Of a stretch of DNA of 50,388 nucleotides, positions 17,047 through 26,732 are shown piece after piece. A program made the position numbers and the translations under genes. The notes under the pieces were generated by a model, which did no database searches, was not told where the DNA came from, and saw only the letters and a program-made list of their open reading frames with translations. Every line of letters begins with the position of its first letter. Position 1 is the stretch's first letter. Where the stretch lies: assembly GCA_002713215.1 (NCBI GenBank), contig PAVO01000046.1, positions 1-50,388 on the forward strand. Direction: 5' to 3'. Origin of the DNA: Crocinitomicaceae bacterium. GTDB lineage: Bacteria; Bacteroidota; Bacteroidia; Flavobacteriales_G; Salibacteraceae.

Positions 17047-18702
17047 GTGCTTAAGAAACTGTATATATCCAATTTTGCTTTAATAGAAGAACTAGAGTTT
17101 AAACCCAGTTCAGGGTTTACAGTTATTACCGGAGAAACGGGTGCTGGAAAATCGATCGTACTGGGAGGGTTAGGTCTTATTCTGGGAAGAAGGGCGGAAG
17201 GAACCGATTTGTTCGACCCAACAAAAAAATGCGTTATTGAGGGTGTTTTTTCAAGTCAATCCCATTTGGCAAATCAGTTTTTAAAAGAGGAAGACTTTGA
17301 TCGCTTTGATGAAATTATTATTCGAAGAGAAATTGTTCCCAGTGGTAAATCCAGAAGTTTTATAAATGATACCCCTGCCAGTTTAGTGCAACTTAAGAGG
17401 CTGGGAGAGTATCTTATTGATGTTCATACCCAACACGGACATTTGTTGCTCAAAAACCACGAGTATGTGTTGAGTTTGGTCGATTCATTTGCTGGCTTGG
17501 GGACCAAGGTGAAAGAATTCGGCATTCTCTTTAACGAGTTGAAAGGCTGCAATAAAAGAGTAGCGAAACTGGAAGAGGAGCAGGCTCAGGGACTGCTCGA
17601 TCAGAACTACTTTGAATTTTTAAGGGCTGAAATACAGGAAGTAAATCCGCTTGAGGGAGAATTGGAGAAAATGGAGGAAGAATTAGGTACGCTGCAACAT
17701 GCCGAAGAAATTCAATCCAATATGTCTAACTCCATAAATGCATTGGAAGATGAAGGTGGTCAGGTAATTAGCAACTTGATAAAGGTTGAAAATCTCCTTT
17801 CTCAACTTAAGGGTTACTCCGGTAATATTGATTCGGTTTTGGAACGGCTTCAGGCAAGCAGAATAGAAATTGAAGACATTCGGTCCGAAATGGAAATGTT
17901 GCAATCCAATATTGAATACAATCCGGGGCAAATTGAGATGTATACCGAAAGGGTAAATGCAATTAATAACTTGCTGCATAAACATCATTTGAGTTCGGAA
18001 ACCGAATTGCTGCGAAAACTGGAAGAGTTACAGGAGAAATTAAACAACGTGAACGACCTGGGAACTCAAATTGAAAATCTAAAAACAGAAGCGGAAAAAA
18101 GATCGGTTGAGTTGAATAAATTGGGAGCTCAAATTTCGAAAGAAAGAAAGAACTCAGTTAAGAAATTAGAGCCGAAATTATTGTCGTTGTTGGTTGGTTT
18201 GGGAATTAAAAATGCACAGTTGCAATTTGAATTTACCGACCTGGATGCTCCGGTAGAATTGGGGTTCGATAAAGTTGAATTGATGTTTAGCGCTAACGAA
18301 GGAAAAGCTGTAAGAGAAGTTACTAAAGTGGCCTCTGGTGGGGAGCTTTCCAGAATTATGCTTTCCGTCAAATCAATATTGGCTCAAAAGGCGGATCTGC
18401 CTAGTATTGTGTTTGATGAAATTGATTCCGGAGTAAGTGGAGAAGTGGCCAACCAAATGGGAAACATTATGAAGGAAATGTCGCAAAATCTTCAGGTAAC
18501 AAGCATTACCCATTTGCCTCAAATTGCTGCGAAAGGAGATGAGCATTATTCCGTAATTAAACAAAGCGATCTGGGTAAAACAAGAACCTCAATCCATAAA
18601 ATAGGTGGTGAAGATCGAATACTGGAGCTTGCGAAAATGTTGAGTGGGGAACAAGTTAGCAACGTAGCAAAAGAAAACGCACGCGACTTACTGAATAATT
18701 AG
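17047..18702 (+). CDS. recN: DNA repair protein RecN
   Basis: 551 residues. SMC-like ATPase that gathers broken DNA ends for recombinational repair. The Walker A motif GETGAGKS is at about residues 30-37, after the typical LYISNFALIEELEF start. A long coiled coil spans about 160-380. The C-terminal half carries the ABC signature ASGGELSRIMLS and Walker B IVFDEIDSGVSGE, then SITHLPQIAA. The start is GTG 17047, 10 bases after porD ends. Last gene of the operon; I see no obvious terminator in the 96 bases before fabI. Confidence 0.95.
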   Translation: MLKKLYISNFALIEELEFKPSSGFTVITGETGAGKSIVLGGLGLILGRRAEGTDLFDPTKKCVIEGVFSSQSHLANQFLKEEDFDRFDEIIIRREIVPSGKSRSFINDTPASLVQLKRLGEYLIDVHTQHGHLLLKNHEYVLSLVDSFAGLGTKVKEFGILFNELKGCNKRVAKLEEEQAQGLLDQNYFEFLRAEIQEVNPLEGELEKMEEELGTLQHAEEIQSNMSNSINALEDEGGQVISNLIKVENLLSQLKGYSGNIDSVLERLQASRIEIEDIRSEMEMLQSNIEYNPGQIEMYTERVNAINNLLHKHHLSSETELLRKLEELQEKLNNVNDLGTQIENLKTEAEKRSVELNKLGAQISKERKNSVKKLEPKLLSLLVGLGIKNAQLQFEFTDLDAPVELGFDKVELMFSANEGKAVREVTKVASGGELSRIMLSVKSILAQKADLPSIVFDEIDSGVSGEVANQMGNIMKEMSQNLQVTSITHLPQIAAKGDEHYSVIKQSDLGKTRTSIHKIGGEDRILELAKMLSGEQVSNVAKENARDLLNN

Positions 18703-18768
18703 GTTCCTTGCCTGGCGCAGTTTATCGAGGAATTTAAACTCAAATGATGCTTCGTTTAGGTATATTTC

Positions 18769-18776
18769 TAACTTTG
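18769..18776 (+). promoter_or_regulatory. -7 promoter element for fabI
   Basis: TAACTTTG, 22 bases before the fabI ATG at 18799. Confidence 0.6.
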
Positions 18777-18798
18777 ACCCCCTAATTAGAAAAACAAA

Positions 18799-19599
18799 AT
18801 GGCTAAGAATATTTTAGAGGGAAAAAGGGGGATTGTTTTTGGAGCGCTGGATGAGCATTCTATAGCTTGGAAGGTTGCTGAAATGGCTAAGGAAGAAGGT
18901 GCGAAGTTCACCTTAACCAATGCGCCCATTGCGATGAGAATGGGTAAAATAAATGACCTTGCCGCTAGTTGTAATGCTGAAATAATTCCAGCCGATGCTA
19001 CCTCTATGGAAGATTTGGAAAACCTAATATCCAAATCAGTGGAAATTCTTGGCGGACCTTTGGATTTTATTCTTCACAGCATTGGTATGTCGCCAAATGT
19101 TAGAAAGCAGAGACCTTATACCGATTTAAACTACGATTATTTTCAAAAAACGCTGGATGTTTCAGCACTTAGCTTACACAAGGTTATGCAAACTGCTTTT
19201 AAACTGGATGCCATTAATGATTGGGGAAGTGTTGTAGCGTTAACCTATATTGCTGGACAGCGAACCTTTCCGGATTATAGCGATATGGCTGAGGCCAAAG
19301 CTACCCTGGAGTCAATAGCCAGGAGTTTTGGATATCATTATGGTAATAAGAGGAACGTGAGGGTTAATACGATTTCTCAATCTCCTACGGCAACTACTGC
19401 TGGAACTGGTGTTAAAGGGTTTGGTGATTTCATTTCGTTTGCTGATAAAATGTCACCATTGGGTAATGCAAGTGCAGAAGATTGTGCAAGTTATTGCATT
19501 GCCATGTTTTCCGATTATACCCGCTATGTTACCATGCAAAACTTATATCACGATGGAGGATTTTCAATGATGGGAGTTTCCGGTGATGCCTTGAAATAG
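18799..19599 (+). CDS. fabI: Enoyl-ACP reductase
   Basis: 266 residues. NADH-dependent reduction of enoyl-ACP, the last step of each fatty acid elongation cycle. It belongs to the divergent short-chain dehydrogenase type: the nucleotide-binding turn GIVFGALDEHSIAW at the N-terminus, HSIGMSP near residue 93, Tyr150 (LTYIAG), and the catalytic pair Tyr160 and Lys167 (spacing Y-x6-K) in PDYSDMAEAKA. Length and motifs match the family. It has its own promoter and a terminator just after the stop, so it is a single-gene unit. Known target class of triclosan; nothing unusual is visible at the active site. Confidence 0.95.
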   Translation: MAKNILEGKRGIVFGALDEHSIAWKVAEMAKEEGAKFTLTNAPIAMRMGKINDLAASCNAEIIPADATSMEDLENLISKSVEILGGPLDFILHSIGMSPNVRKQRPYTDLNYDYFQKTLDVSALSLHKVMQTAFKLDAINDWGSVVALTYIAGQRTFPDYSDMAEAKATLESIARSFGYHYGNKRNVRVNTISQSPTATTAGTGVKGFGDFISFADKMSPLGNASAEDCASYCIAMFSDYTRYVTMQNLYHDGGFSMMGVSGDALK

Positions 19600-19618
19600 A
19601 ATATTTTTTTAGAAATCA

Positions 19619-19650
19619 GAAAAGGTCATTAAATGCTAATGGCCTTTTTT
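19619..19650 (+). terminator. Terminator of fabI
   Basis: AAAGGTCATTA (19621-19631) pairs with TAATGGCCTTT (19637-19647), one G-T pair, and is followed by T-rich DNA. It lies only 11 bases before the next start codon. Confidence 0.8.
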
Positions 19651-19660
19651 GTGTCTAATA

Positions 19661-20461
19661 ATGAGCGATAAAAACTCTTCTTTCTACTTGATTAAAGAAT
19701 ACGTGAAGTATTACTTCAAATCGAATAATGCTCATGGCGTGCACTCTCCATTTGTTTTCAAGCTTTACAATGACGTTGTAAAAGACCGTACGCCATTTTA
19801 TTGCTTTGAAGCCATTGAATTGTTGAGGAAGGAGCTGGAACTGAATTATGAGAAAATTACGGTAGAAGATTATGGAGCAGGCTCCAGAAAACCGACCGGG
19901 CAAACAAAAACGATTTCCGAAATAGCCCGTTCCAGCTTAACCAGACCAAAGTATGCTCAGTTGCTCTTCCGGCTAATTAACTGGAGTGGAAGTAGGAATT
20001 TGCTTGAACTGGGAACTTCGCTGGGAATTACAACTTCCTACCTCGCAAGTGTTAACCCAAATTCGAAGGTTTTTAGTTTTGAAGGTGATTGGGCAATTGC
20101 TCAAACGGCACGAAATAATTTTGATAAGCTCGGTTTAAAGAACATCAATCTTCAAACCGGTCCTTTTGAAGAGGCTTTATCTCCTTGGTTGGCATCCATT
20201 GATTTTAAACTTGACTTTGTATTTCTCGATGGGAACCATCGATACAATTCCACCTTAGAATATTTCGATAGAATTTTACCTCACCTTCACGAAAAGTCCA
20301 TTGTTGTGTTGGACGATATCCGATGGTCTAATGGAATGGAAAAAGTCTGGAATGAACTTAGGAATAGAAAAGAAATAAGTGTGTCCATTGACTTGTTTCA
20401 AATGGGAGTCCTATTTTTTAAACAAGATCAGGAAAAACAAAATTTTCTGATTAGATACTAA
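19661..20461 (+). CDS. Class I SAM-dependent methyltransferase
   Basis: 266 residues. The central Rossmann part has motif I, LLELGTSLGITTSYLAS (about residues 113-129), then an acidic end of strand 2 (FSFEGD), and DFVFLDGNHRY with VVLDDIRWSNGM typical of O-methyltransferase-like enzymes. An N-terminal helical extension of about 80 residues includes AHGVHSPFVF, a pattern I associate with a Bacteroidota-specific methyltransferase group. Substrate unknown. ATG 19661 is chosen over an in-frame TTG at 19649 that lies in the fabI terminator. The gene is convergent with the T9SS type B gene, whose stop is 20 bases away. Confidence 0.8.
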   Translation: MSDKNSSFYLIKEYVKYYFKSNNAHGVHSPFVFKLYNDVVKDRTPFYCFEAIELLRKELELNYEKITVEDYGAGSRKPTGQTKTISEIARSSLTRPKYAQLLFRLINWSGSRNLLELGTSLGITTSYLASVNPNSKVFSFEGDWAIAQTARNNFDKLGLKNINLQTGPFEEALSPWLASIDFKLDFVFLDGNHRYNSTLEYFDRILPHLHEKSIVVLDDIRWSNGMEKVWNELRNRKEISVSIDLFQMGVLFFKQDQEKQNFLIRY

Positions 20462-20480
20462 GGGCAGGAAAGAGGCGAGC

Positions 20481-21758
20481 TTACCTAAGAATGTTGATTC
20501 CAGCAATTCTGGACTCATGAATACCCTCTAAGTTCAGGTACTCGAACTTTACCACGTATTGTCCTGCAGGGGCAAGAGTTCCATCCATAATGGTGCCGTC
20601 CCAACTGGTTGATCCGCCAGCACATTCGTAGACTTCGTGTCCCCAACGATCAAAAACAATAAACTTAATATTGTGAATGTAATTTGATTGAAACTCAAAA
20701 TGATCGTTTAAACCATCGCCATTAGGTGTGAAACAGTTAGGGAAGATAATCAGTTTGTCTTGAGGTATAACAGGTTGCACGGGAGGAAGTGCTGTAATGG
20801 TTGAATATTTCATTTTATTACTACAACCAATAGAGGTAGTTCTTTCCAATGTAATTTCATAGTCACCTTCCTCTTCAATTAAGATAGAAGCGTGCTTATC
20901 TTCTGAAAATGGCTCTCCGTTAATATACCATTGATTGGTTGCATTCCCCTTGCTCTCATTAACCAAGTCCAAGGTAAATGGAACATTTTCATTTAGTTTA
21001 CTTGGGATAAAAGAGGCCTCAACTTCTTGTACCTTTATTTCTTTGACGTCCTTTGAAATTCCACATTCATTAATAACGGTTAGTTCAACTTCCTGGCTGG
21101 ATGATACTGTAATATCCTTTTTATCATCTCCTGTAGACCAGGTAAAGCGATCAGGATTACCAAAGGCAGATAAATGAACTTCATCACCTTCACAAATTTC
21201 GAGTGGTTCAAACGTCGATATAACTGCTAATGGTTTGCTAACAGCCTTCACATAGATATTTCCCTTAACAAATTTGCAATCACCCGTAGCTTCAACCCGA
21301 TATACACCTGGCTTGGTAACCCAAATTCCCTGGCTCGAAGTACCAGTATTCCATACTGGATATGAATAAGCGGGAGGTAAAACCAAATGTGCACTATCCC
21401 CACTGCAGATATAAGTTTCACCCAAAATATCAACTCTTCCTTCTTCGATTTTAACAGTAATGTACGCCGTATCCGCTTTGTGGGTGTATAAATTTACTCG
21501 AATAACCGAATATTCTGTTGTTTTTCGGATATGGGTTGAAACCGTTTTTAAGGTATTGTTAGCAAAAGCCGATCTTGGAAACCAAACATATTCGTAGCGC
21601 CCCTTTCCACTGGCCGTCAACGTTATGTCAGTCCCGGCACACGCACCGTTTGCAGGGCCAATTATTTTAAAAGTTTCTGTCGTTACAGAACCTGCTTGTA
21701 CCTTTAAATTAAAGAGTGCAATTATTATTGCTGCTATATATATTACCCGTTTAGCCAT
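20481..21758 (-). CDS. Secreted protein with T9SS type B sorting domain
   Basis: 425 residues. A signal peptide (about 1-22) is followed by three to four short Ig/PKD-like beta domains, with repeated CxGDxxxL patterns (CSGDSAHLVLP, CEGDEVHLSAF). The last ~95 residues are the type B sorting domain (CHU C-terminal, TIGR04131): IIFPNCFTPNGDGLNDHFE, then FDRWGHEVYEC, SWDGT and APAGQYVVKFEY. The protein should cross the outer membrane through type IX secretion and remain on or near the surface, as adhesins or gliding proteins of this class do. It is short for this class. The ligand is unknown. Confidence 0.88.
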   Translation of the reverse strand: MAKRVIYIAAIIIALFNLKVQAGSVTTETFKIIGPANGACAGTDITLTASGKGRYEYVWFPRSAFANNTLKTVSTHIRKTTEYSVIRVNLYTHKADTAYITVKIEEGRVDILGETYICSGDSAHLVLPPAYSYPVWNTGTSSQGIWVTKPGVYRVEATGDCKFVKGNIYVKAVSKPLAVISTFEPLEICEGDEVHLSAFGNPDRFTWSTGDDKKDITVSSSQEVELTVINECGISKDVKEIKVQEVEASFIPSKLNENVPFTLDLVNESKGNATNQWYINGEPFSEDKHASILIEEEGDYEITLERTTSIGCSNKMKYSTITALPPVQPVIPQDKLIIFPNCFTPNGDGLNDHFEFQSNYIHNIKFIVFDRWGHEVYECAGGSTSWDGTIMDGTLAPAGQYVVKFEYLNLEGIHESRIAGINILR

Positions 21759-21901
21759 AGTGCTGAAAGCTGAGTAAAATTAAGAAAAAAAAAAGATTCA
21801 GCATATGGGCTTATTAATCATGAGTCATTGTTTACAAATTGAGAGTGAAAGTTTGTCCGCTAAACAAACAATTGTTACGTGATATTTTAACCTGATTGAA
21901 C

Positions 21902-21909
21902 TACTTTTG
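21902..21909 (+). promoter_or_regulatory. -7 promoter element for sucC
   Basis: TACTTTTG, 33 bases before the ATG at 21943. Confidence 0.6.
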
Positions 21910-21942
21910 ACCGCCAAATATTGAGACTATAAAATTTCAAAA

Positions 21943-23133
21943 ATGAACATTCACGAACATCAAGGAAAAGAAATATTAAGCGGTTACGGAGTCGAAATCC
22001 AACGAGGATATGTTGCTAACACTCCTGAAGAAGCAGTAGAAGTTGCTAAAAAGCTTAGTGAGGATACCGGAACCGGTTGGTGGGTTGTAAAAGCTCAAAT
22101 TCATGCAGGTGGACGTGGAAAAGGTGGAGGAGTAAAACTTGCCAAATCATTGGACGATGTGAAGCAGTTGGCTTCTGAAATCATTGGAATGACCCTGGTT
22201 ACCCATCAAACGGGCCCTGAGGGAAAGAAGGTAAATAAGATTCTTATCGCGGAGGATGTGTATTATCCCGGAGAAAGTGAGACCGAAGAATACTACATGT
22301 CTGTTTTATTGAATCGAGAAACCGGGAGAAATACCATAATGTATTCACCCGATGGTGGAGTAGATATTGAAACCGTAGCGGAAAAAACTCCGGAAAGAAT
22401 TTTTAAGGAAGAAATTGACCCCAGGGTCGGTCTTCAAGGATTTCAAATGCGCCGAATTGCATTTAACCTTGGATTGAGTGGAATGGCCTTTAAGCAAATG
22501 ACCAAGTTTGTAAACAGCCTGTATAACGCATACCTGGGTTGCGATGCTTCCATGTTCGAGATTAATCCCGTACTTAAAACATCAGACAATAAAATTATTG
22601 CTGTTGATGCCAAGGTTAACTTGGAAGATAACGCTTTGTACCGTCACAAAGACTATTTGGCCATGCGTGATTTAAACGAGGAAGATCCAACGGAAGTTGA
22701 AGCCAGCGAAGCAGGTTTAAGTTTTGTAAAGCTTGATGGAAATGTGGGTTGTATGGTTAACGGTGCTGGCCTGGCCATGGCTACCATGGACATTATTAAA
22801 CTTTCCGGTGGTAACCCGGCTAACTTCCTTGATGTTGGAGGAACAGCAGACGCTGAAAGAGTAGAAAAGGCTTTTAGAATGATTTTAAAAGACCCCAACG
22901 TAAAAGCCATTTTGGTTAACATTTTTGGCGGTATTGTTCGTTGTGACCGCGTTGCACAAGGTGTGGTAGATGCATACAACAACATGGGAAATATAGAAGT
23001 TCCAATTATCGTTCGCCTTCAGGGAACAAATGCAGAAGAGGCTAAAGTAATAATTGATGAAAGCGGGTTAAAAGTCGAATCTGCCATTGTATTGCAGGAA
23101 GCTGCCGATAAGGTAAAAGCTGTGCTGGCTTAA
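21943..23133 (+). CDS. sucC: Succinyl-CoA synthetase beta subunit
   Basis: 396 residues. Beta subunit of the TCA-cycle enzyme that links succinyl-CoA and succinate with ATP or GTP formation. The family start [12 protein letters not shown] is intact. The ATP-grasp region holds [20 protein letters not shown]. The C-terminal CoA-ligase domain has [18 protein letters not shown] and LDVGGTA, then [11 protein letters not shown]. The alpha subunit gene sucD is not adjacent, so it must be elsewhere; separation of sucC and sucD occurs in this phylum. Single-gene unit with its own promoter and terminator. Confidence 0.96.
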   Translation: MNIHEHQGKEILSGYGVEIQRGYVANTPEEAVEVAKKLSEDTGTGWWVVKAQIHAGGRGKGGGVKLAKSLDDVKQLASEIIGMTLVTHQTGPEGKKVNKILIAEDVYYPGESETEEYYMSVLLNRETGRNTIMYSPDGGVDIETVAEKTPERIFKEEIDPRVGLQGFQMRRIAFNLGLSGMAFKQMTKFVNSLYNAYLGCDASMFEINPVLKTSDNKIIAVDAKVNLEDNALYRHKDYLAMRDLNEEDPTEVEASEAGLSFVKLDGNVGCMVNGAGLAMATMDIIKLSGGNPANFLDVGGTADAERVEKAFRMILKDPNVKAILVNIFGGIVRCDRVAQGVVDAYNNMGNIEVPIIVRLQGTNAEEAKVIIDESGLKVESAIVLQEAADKVKAVLA

Positions 23134-23154
23134 ATCGAAATATATTTGTATTCG

Positions 23155-23190
23155 AAAGCCTCGTTTATTGATTTAAACGGGGCTTTTTAT
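23155..23190 (+). terminator. Terminator of sucC
   Basis: AAAGCCTCGTTTA (23155-23167) and TAAACGGGGCTTT (23174-23186), one G-T pair, then T's. It overlaps the stop codon of the convergent glycosyltransferase gene. Confidence 0.85.
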
Positions 23191-24191
23191 TTAAAGAAAA
23201 ACCTTGGAAAAGCTTCCTTTTCGTTCTTTTTAAGAACATTTATTCTCCAGTTCGATTTTAAGAACCCCCAACCATAACTAAAGAATTGGATAAATGCCGC
23301 CCGAACAGCTCCAAGGGCAATTCCCATGCTTTTTGTTTTTACTAAGGCATCAAAAAAGAGTAAGAGTACGTACAGTACATTAAGCAGAGCCAATTCTGGA
23401 AAAAGGATCAAAGACCCAATTAACCAACCCGTAAACCCAATGGAGAATACCGTGGGAAACCAATAGGTTATTTTGCCCGTACCCGGGTGCCATTTGTTTA
23501 GGATGACGCGAACCACTCCAAACTTATATACCTGGGTAGAGAATTTTTTGAAATCAATTCTCCGCTTGTGGTAAACATGCGCCTTTTCAATCAAAGAAGT
23601 TTTAAAACCAGCCTCCCAAATTCTAAAGGTGAGATCAGGGTCTTCACCGGGGTGAATTTTACCGTAACCACCTACCATTTCAAATACTTTTCTTGAAACT
23701 CCCATGTTAAAACTTCGGGGTTGAAATTTCCCCAGTTTTTCACTTCCCCCTCGTATTCCCCCCGTAGTAAAGAAGGAAGTCATGGCATAGTTGATCGACT
23801 TTTGAGTATTGCTAAATGATTCGTGTGCCGCATCGGGTCCGCCAAAACAATCTACGTAATTCGATTGTAAGAATTTGTCTACCTCAGCCATATACTCTTC
23901 AGGAATCAGGCAATCAGAATCGAAAATGATAAAGTAATCACCACTGGCTTTTTCCATGCCAAAATTCCTGCTGGGGCCAGGTCCCGAGTTGGGCTTAAAG
24001 ATGTAATTGAGATCAAGCTGATTTTCATACTCCTTGCAGACATGTTCACATTTCTCCGTCGAGCCATCTTCAATAACCAGCACTTCAAACTCTTTTTTGG
24101 TCTGAAGTACCAGGGTTGAAAGCAATTCTTTAATCTCATCGGATCTGTTGTATACCGGAATAATTAATGAATATTTAATCTCTCTATTCAT
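23187..24191 (-). CDS. Family 2 glycosyltransferase
   Basis: 334 residues. GT-A fold inverting transferase: YSLIIPVYNRSDEI at the start, VLVIEDGSTE, GPGPSRNFGMEKASGDY, and the metal-binding FDSDC (DxD type) near residue 97. A second acidic motif, HPGEDPDLTFR, supplies the likely catalytic base. One or two hydrophobic helices at about 255-300 suggest membrane attachment. Acceptor unknown; a role in surface polysaccharide or protein glycosylation is likely. ATG 24191 is chosen because the longer open frame upstream runs through a transcription terminator at 24234-24261. Confidence 0.88.
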   Translation of the reverse strand: MNREIKYSLIIPVYNRSDEIKELLSTLVLQTKKEFEVLVIEDGSTEKCEHVCKEYENQLDLNYIFKPNSGPGPSRNFGMEKASGDYFIIFDSDCLIPEEYMAEVDKFLQSNYVDCFGGPDAAHESFSNTQKSINYAMTSFFTTGGIRGGSEKLGKFQPRSFNMGVSRKVFEMVGGYGKIHPGEDPDLTFRIWEAGFKTSLIEKAHVYHKRRIDFKKFSTQVYKFGVVRVILNKWHPGTGKITYWFPTVFSIGFTGWLIGSLILFPELALLNVLYVLLLFFDALVKTKSMGIALGAVRAAFIQFFSYGWGFLKSNWRINVLKKNEKEAFPRFFFK

Positions 24192-24233
24192 GGAAGGCAA
24201 AGAAATGATTTTATCCAGCAAATAAAGTACAGA

Positions 24234-24261
24234 AACAAAAAAAGGGGCAATAGCCCCTTTC
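24234..24261 (-). terminator. Terminator of the 771-residue T9SS gene
   Basis: Perfect 8-bp stem AAAGGGGC (24241-24248) and GCCCCTTT (24253-24260), with a T-run following on the minus strand. It lies 21 bases past the stop at 24282. Confidence 0.85.
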
Positions 24262-24281
24262 TCTTTAAGCAAAACTGCCTT

Positions 24282-26597
24282 TTACTTATTTATCAATACT
24301 TTAAATAACTTGCTGTTTTCTCCAATTCCAACTTGGAAAAAATATACTCCGTTTGGAAGATCAGATATTCCAATGGTATTTTCACCCATTAAATAAGGAA
24401 TAACATCAGAACGGTAGGTTCTGCCTACACCGTCAGTAATGCTGAAGTTAACGTTTTCATATTCTACAGAAGAAGTGATGGTAACATAGTCGCTGCTAAA
24501 TTTCCCTACAAGGCTGGGATACAGTTTAATGTTTTCCAACTCCTCCATGGCGATCAAATCTTCATCATCTTCTAAATCAGAAAAATCATCATCGTATTCT
24601 ATTACTCCATTTTCATCAGCAATGTCACTGGACCTGCTGCCTCCGGGGCCTGGACGTGGTCTTCCACCTTGACTTGGGTTTGAGCAATCTATTTTTCTCG
24701 TATTTGCTTCTGCATAACATCCTGAAAAATAGGCCAGGTCATTCAGTCTAACTTTGGTATCGCCAATCAGAGTTGAAGTTGCGTCATTTGCATTCATTTC
24801 ATACAAGTTAGAGTGAACGCCAACTCCTTTTTCCTTAATGATATTTGAAACCACCAAATCACCCGAAGAATTGAAATCCATTCCGGAAATTAAAGATATT
24901 CCGTGTTTGCCTACCGAGGTTACTCTGTACGTGCTTTGATTAACAGTGTACAAGTGTGTTTTGGTTAGAAGGTAGAGACTTCCATTAGGAGAAAAGGCGA
25001 TATCTCCACGCGACTTTCCTTTCTTGTTGGCAAATCCCTTCATTTTACCAAGAAAGCTGGCCTTACCAGTTGTTGTATTAATGGTATACAATTTAGCTCC
25101 TCTTGAGGCATATAACTCACCAGTTGAATTAAAGTCCAATCGGTACACGTTGTTACAGAACCCGGTTTTGCCAACCGTTTCATAGTAGCCACTGGCAAGG
25201 TCATACATAACCAAATTATATGGGTGTTTGTTTTGGATGTAATACAACAACGAACTATTGGGTTTAGCAGCAAGGGCAGCAGATTTATGCTCTATTTCAG
25301 AAGATTCAATATGTGCATTGCTTTCATTCAAATAATATATTCGGGTGTTCTTTTTGGACTTTCCACCTTTAATTCCAAACAGGTAATCACCGGATTCGCA
25401 TTCCCGATCCAAGTACATATTGACATCTCCACGACCTCCTGCAAAATTCGACTTGGTTTTACCGACCGTATAGGTAAACCATCCACCAACTCCAAAAACC
25501 TTTACGTTTTGGGCTGTTGCATTTTGCCCGAACTGTACGCCAAGCGATAAATCAGCAGGTTGATGAGAAAGGTACAGTACCGTTCCTTTATAATCTTCTA
25601 ATCCTCTTAATGTATTTGGTTTAGTATCATCAAATAAATAGTAGGTCCAGCTTACATGTTTGCCATCAGCAACTTCATAGGTGTCATAGAAATCATTGTT
25701 GGGGTTAGAACTCCATTGCTGCCAGTTCTTAGCATCTTTTAGATAGATGTTGAGTTCAAATTTTTTGTCTAAATCCGGGTACCAGTCAACCCCGTTAGCA
25801 TTGTTAGATATAAGGTAAACCTCTCCGTATAAATGTGCGCTTCCATCGTGATAGGTAGATAGGTGCCCTCCTTTTGAACCGAAGATATACCGTAAAACAC
25901 CCAGGCTATCATCATTTATATAAAGTGCATGTGTATAAGGTTTAACATCCAAGTGATCGAAGCGGAAAGCCTTGTAGTAGTCTTTAACTTCTTGATTGGG
26001 GCAGATAGCCGTACAAAATCCACCTTTCGTTGAGAAAACGGTTCCAACATCATCAGCCCCTGAAGCTGAAAATTGTCCACCTAAACCATTGATGCTATTA
26101 ACTCCATTTGCACCATGTCCGATTTGGAATCCGCAGCTGGAAGAACCACTTATTATTAATACAACACCTCCACATTTACCGGATATATCAACCATTTTGT
26201 TGCTTTTGCTATCATCAACATCATAATAGGTCCATGCTTTGTGCTGGCCGGCAGTAATTTTTGAAGGATCACAAAAAGAGCCATTGTTTGCTGAATGTGA
26301 AATCCAATCTCTTTTGCCTTTAAGGTTAATGGTGATGCTCCACATTTCCTGAGCATCGTTCAGGTTAAGTAAGGTTCCGGTAATTATTGCCGTTCCATTG
26401 CTAAAGTCTTCAAATGTTCCGGTTTCATTTATAAAAACGTATTTCTGCATAGCATTTGATTGCCAACTTGGTTTTAGCCATATTGCAAGACCATTATCCG
26501 GATTATGATAGTCATATTTGGTAATGGTTGAAGTTGCTGCGAACAAACTACATGAGGCAGTAACAAGCATTGTAATGAGTAAAGAAAAAGATTTCAT
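24282..26597 (-). CDS. Large T9SS type A protein with a duplicated unknown domain
   Basis: 771 residues with a signal peptide. Residues about 30-195 and 220-390 are two copies of one beta-rich domain. Each holds a W (about 20 residues of spacing), then a GxHxxWTYYxxDDxKxN motif, then VLxxS and a closing QxGxxA...N...GxGGxF pattern. Residues about 400-640 look like a beta-propeller with repeated LY.iN...g...lG segments. A Gly/Pro-rich and very acidic linker (SDLEDDEDL) leads to a type A sorting domain (NIKLYPSLVGK ... GVYFFQVGIG ... VLINK), so it is exported by type IX secretion. Function unknown; a lectin-like or binding role is only a guess. Monocistronic. Confidence 0.82.
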   Translation of the reverse strand: MKSFSLLITMLVTASCSLFAATSTITKYDYHNPDNGLAIWLKPSWQSNAMQKYVFINETGTFEDFSNGTAIITGTLLNLNDAQEMWSITINLKGKRDWISHSANNGSFCDPSKITAGQHKAWTYYDVDDSKSNKMVDISGKCGGVVLIISGSSSCGFQIGHGANGVNSINGLGGQFSASGADDVGTVFSTKGGFCTAICPNQEVKDYYKAFRFDHLDVKPYTHALYINDDSLGVLRYIFGSKGGHLSTYHDGSAHLYGEVYLISNNANGVDWYPDLDKKFELNIYLKDAKNWQQWSSNPNNDFYDTYEVADGKHVSWTYYLFDDTKPNTLRGLEDYKGTVLYLSHQPADLSLGVQFGQNATAQNVKVFGVGGWFTYTVGKTKSNFAGGRGDVNMYLDRECESGDYLFGIKGGKSKKNTRIYYLNESNAHIESSEIEHKSAALAAKPNSSLLYYIQNKHPYNLVMYDLASGYYETVGKTGFCNNVYRLDFNSTGELYASRGAKLYTINTTTGKASFLGKMKGFANKKGKSRGDIAFSPNGSLYLLTKTHLYTVNQSTYRVTSVGKHGISLISGMDFNSSGDLVVSNIIKEKGVGVHSNLYEMNANDATSTLIGDTKVRLNDLAYFSGCYAEANTRKIDCSNPSQGGRPRPGPGGSRSSDIADENGVIEYDDDFSDLEDDEDLIAMEELENIKLYPSLVGKFSSDYVTITSSVEYENVNFSITDGVGRTYRSDVIPYLMGENTIGISDLPNGVYFFQVGIGENSKLFKVLINK

Positions 26598-26707
26598 TTC
26601 TGTCTAATTTAACTGGTAAAAATACAGGTGCAAATTAGTTTAAAGGAATTTCTTAGAGGCTGTAGATCATCGATTTAATGGTTTAATTACCTAACGTAAA
26701 ATGAGCT

Positions 26708-26715
26708 TAATTTTG
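26708..26715 (+). promoter_or_regulatory. -7 promoter element for cinA
   Basis: TAATTTTG, 17 bases before ATG 26733. Confidence 0.55.
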
Positions 26716-26732
26716 AACTTTATAGATGAGTC

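Noticed and set aside
23141-23148. TATATTTG promoter-like element after sucC
   Set aside because: It is immediately followed by the sucC terminator and has no gene downstream on that strand; probably chance.
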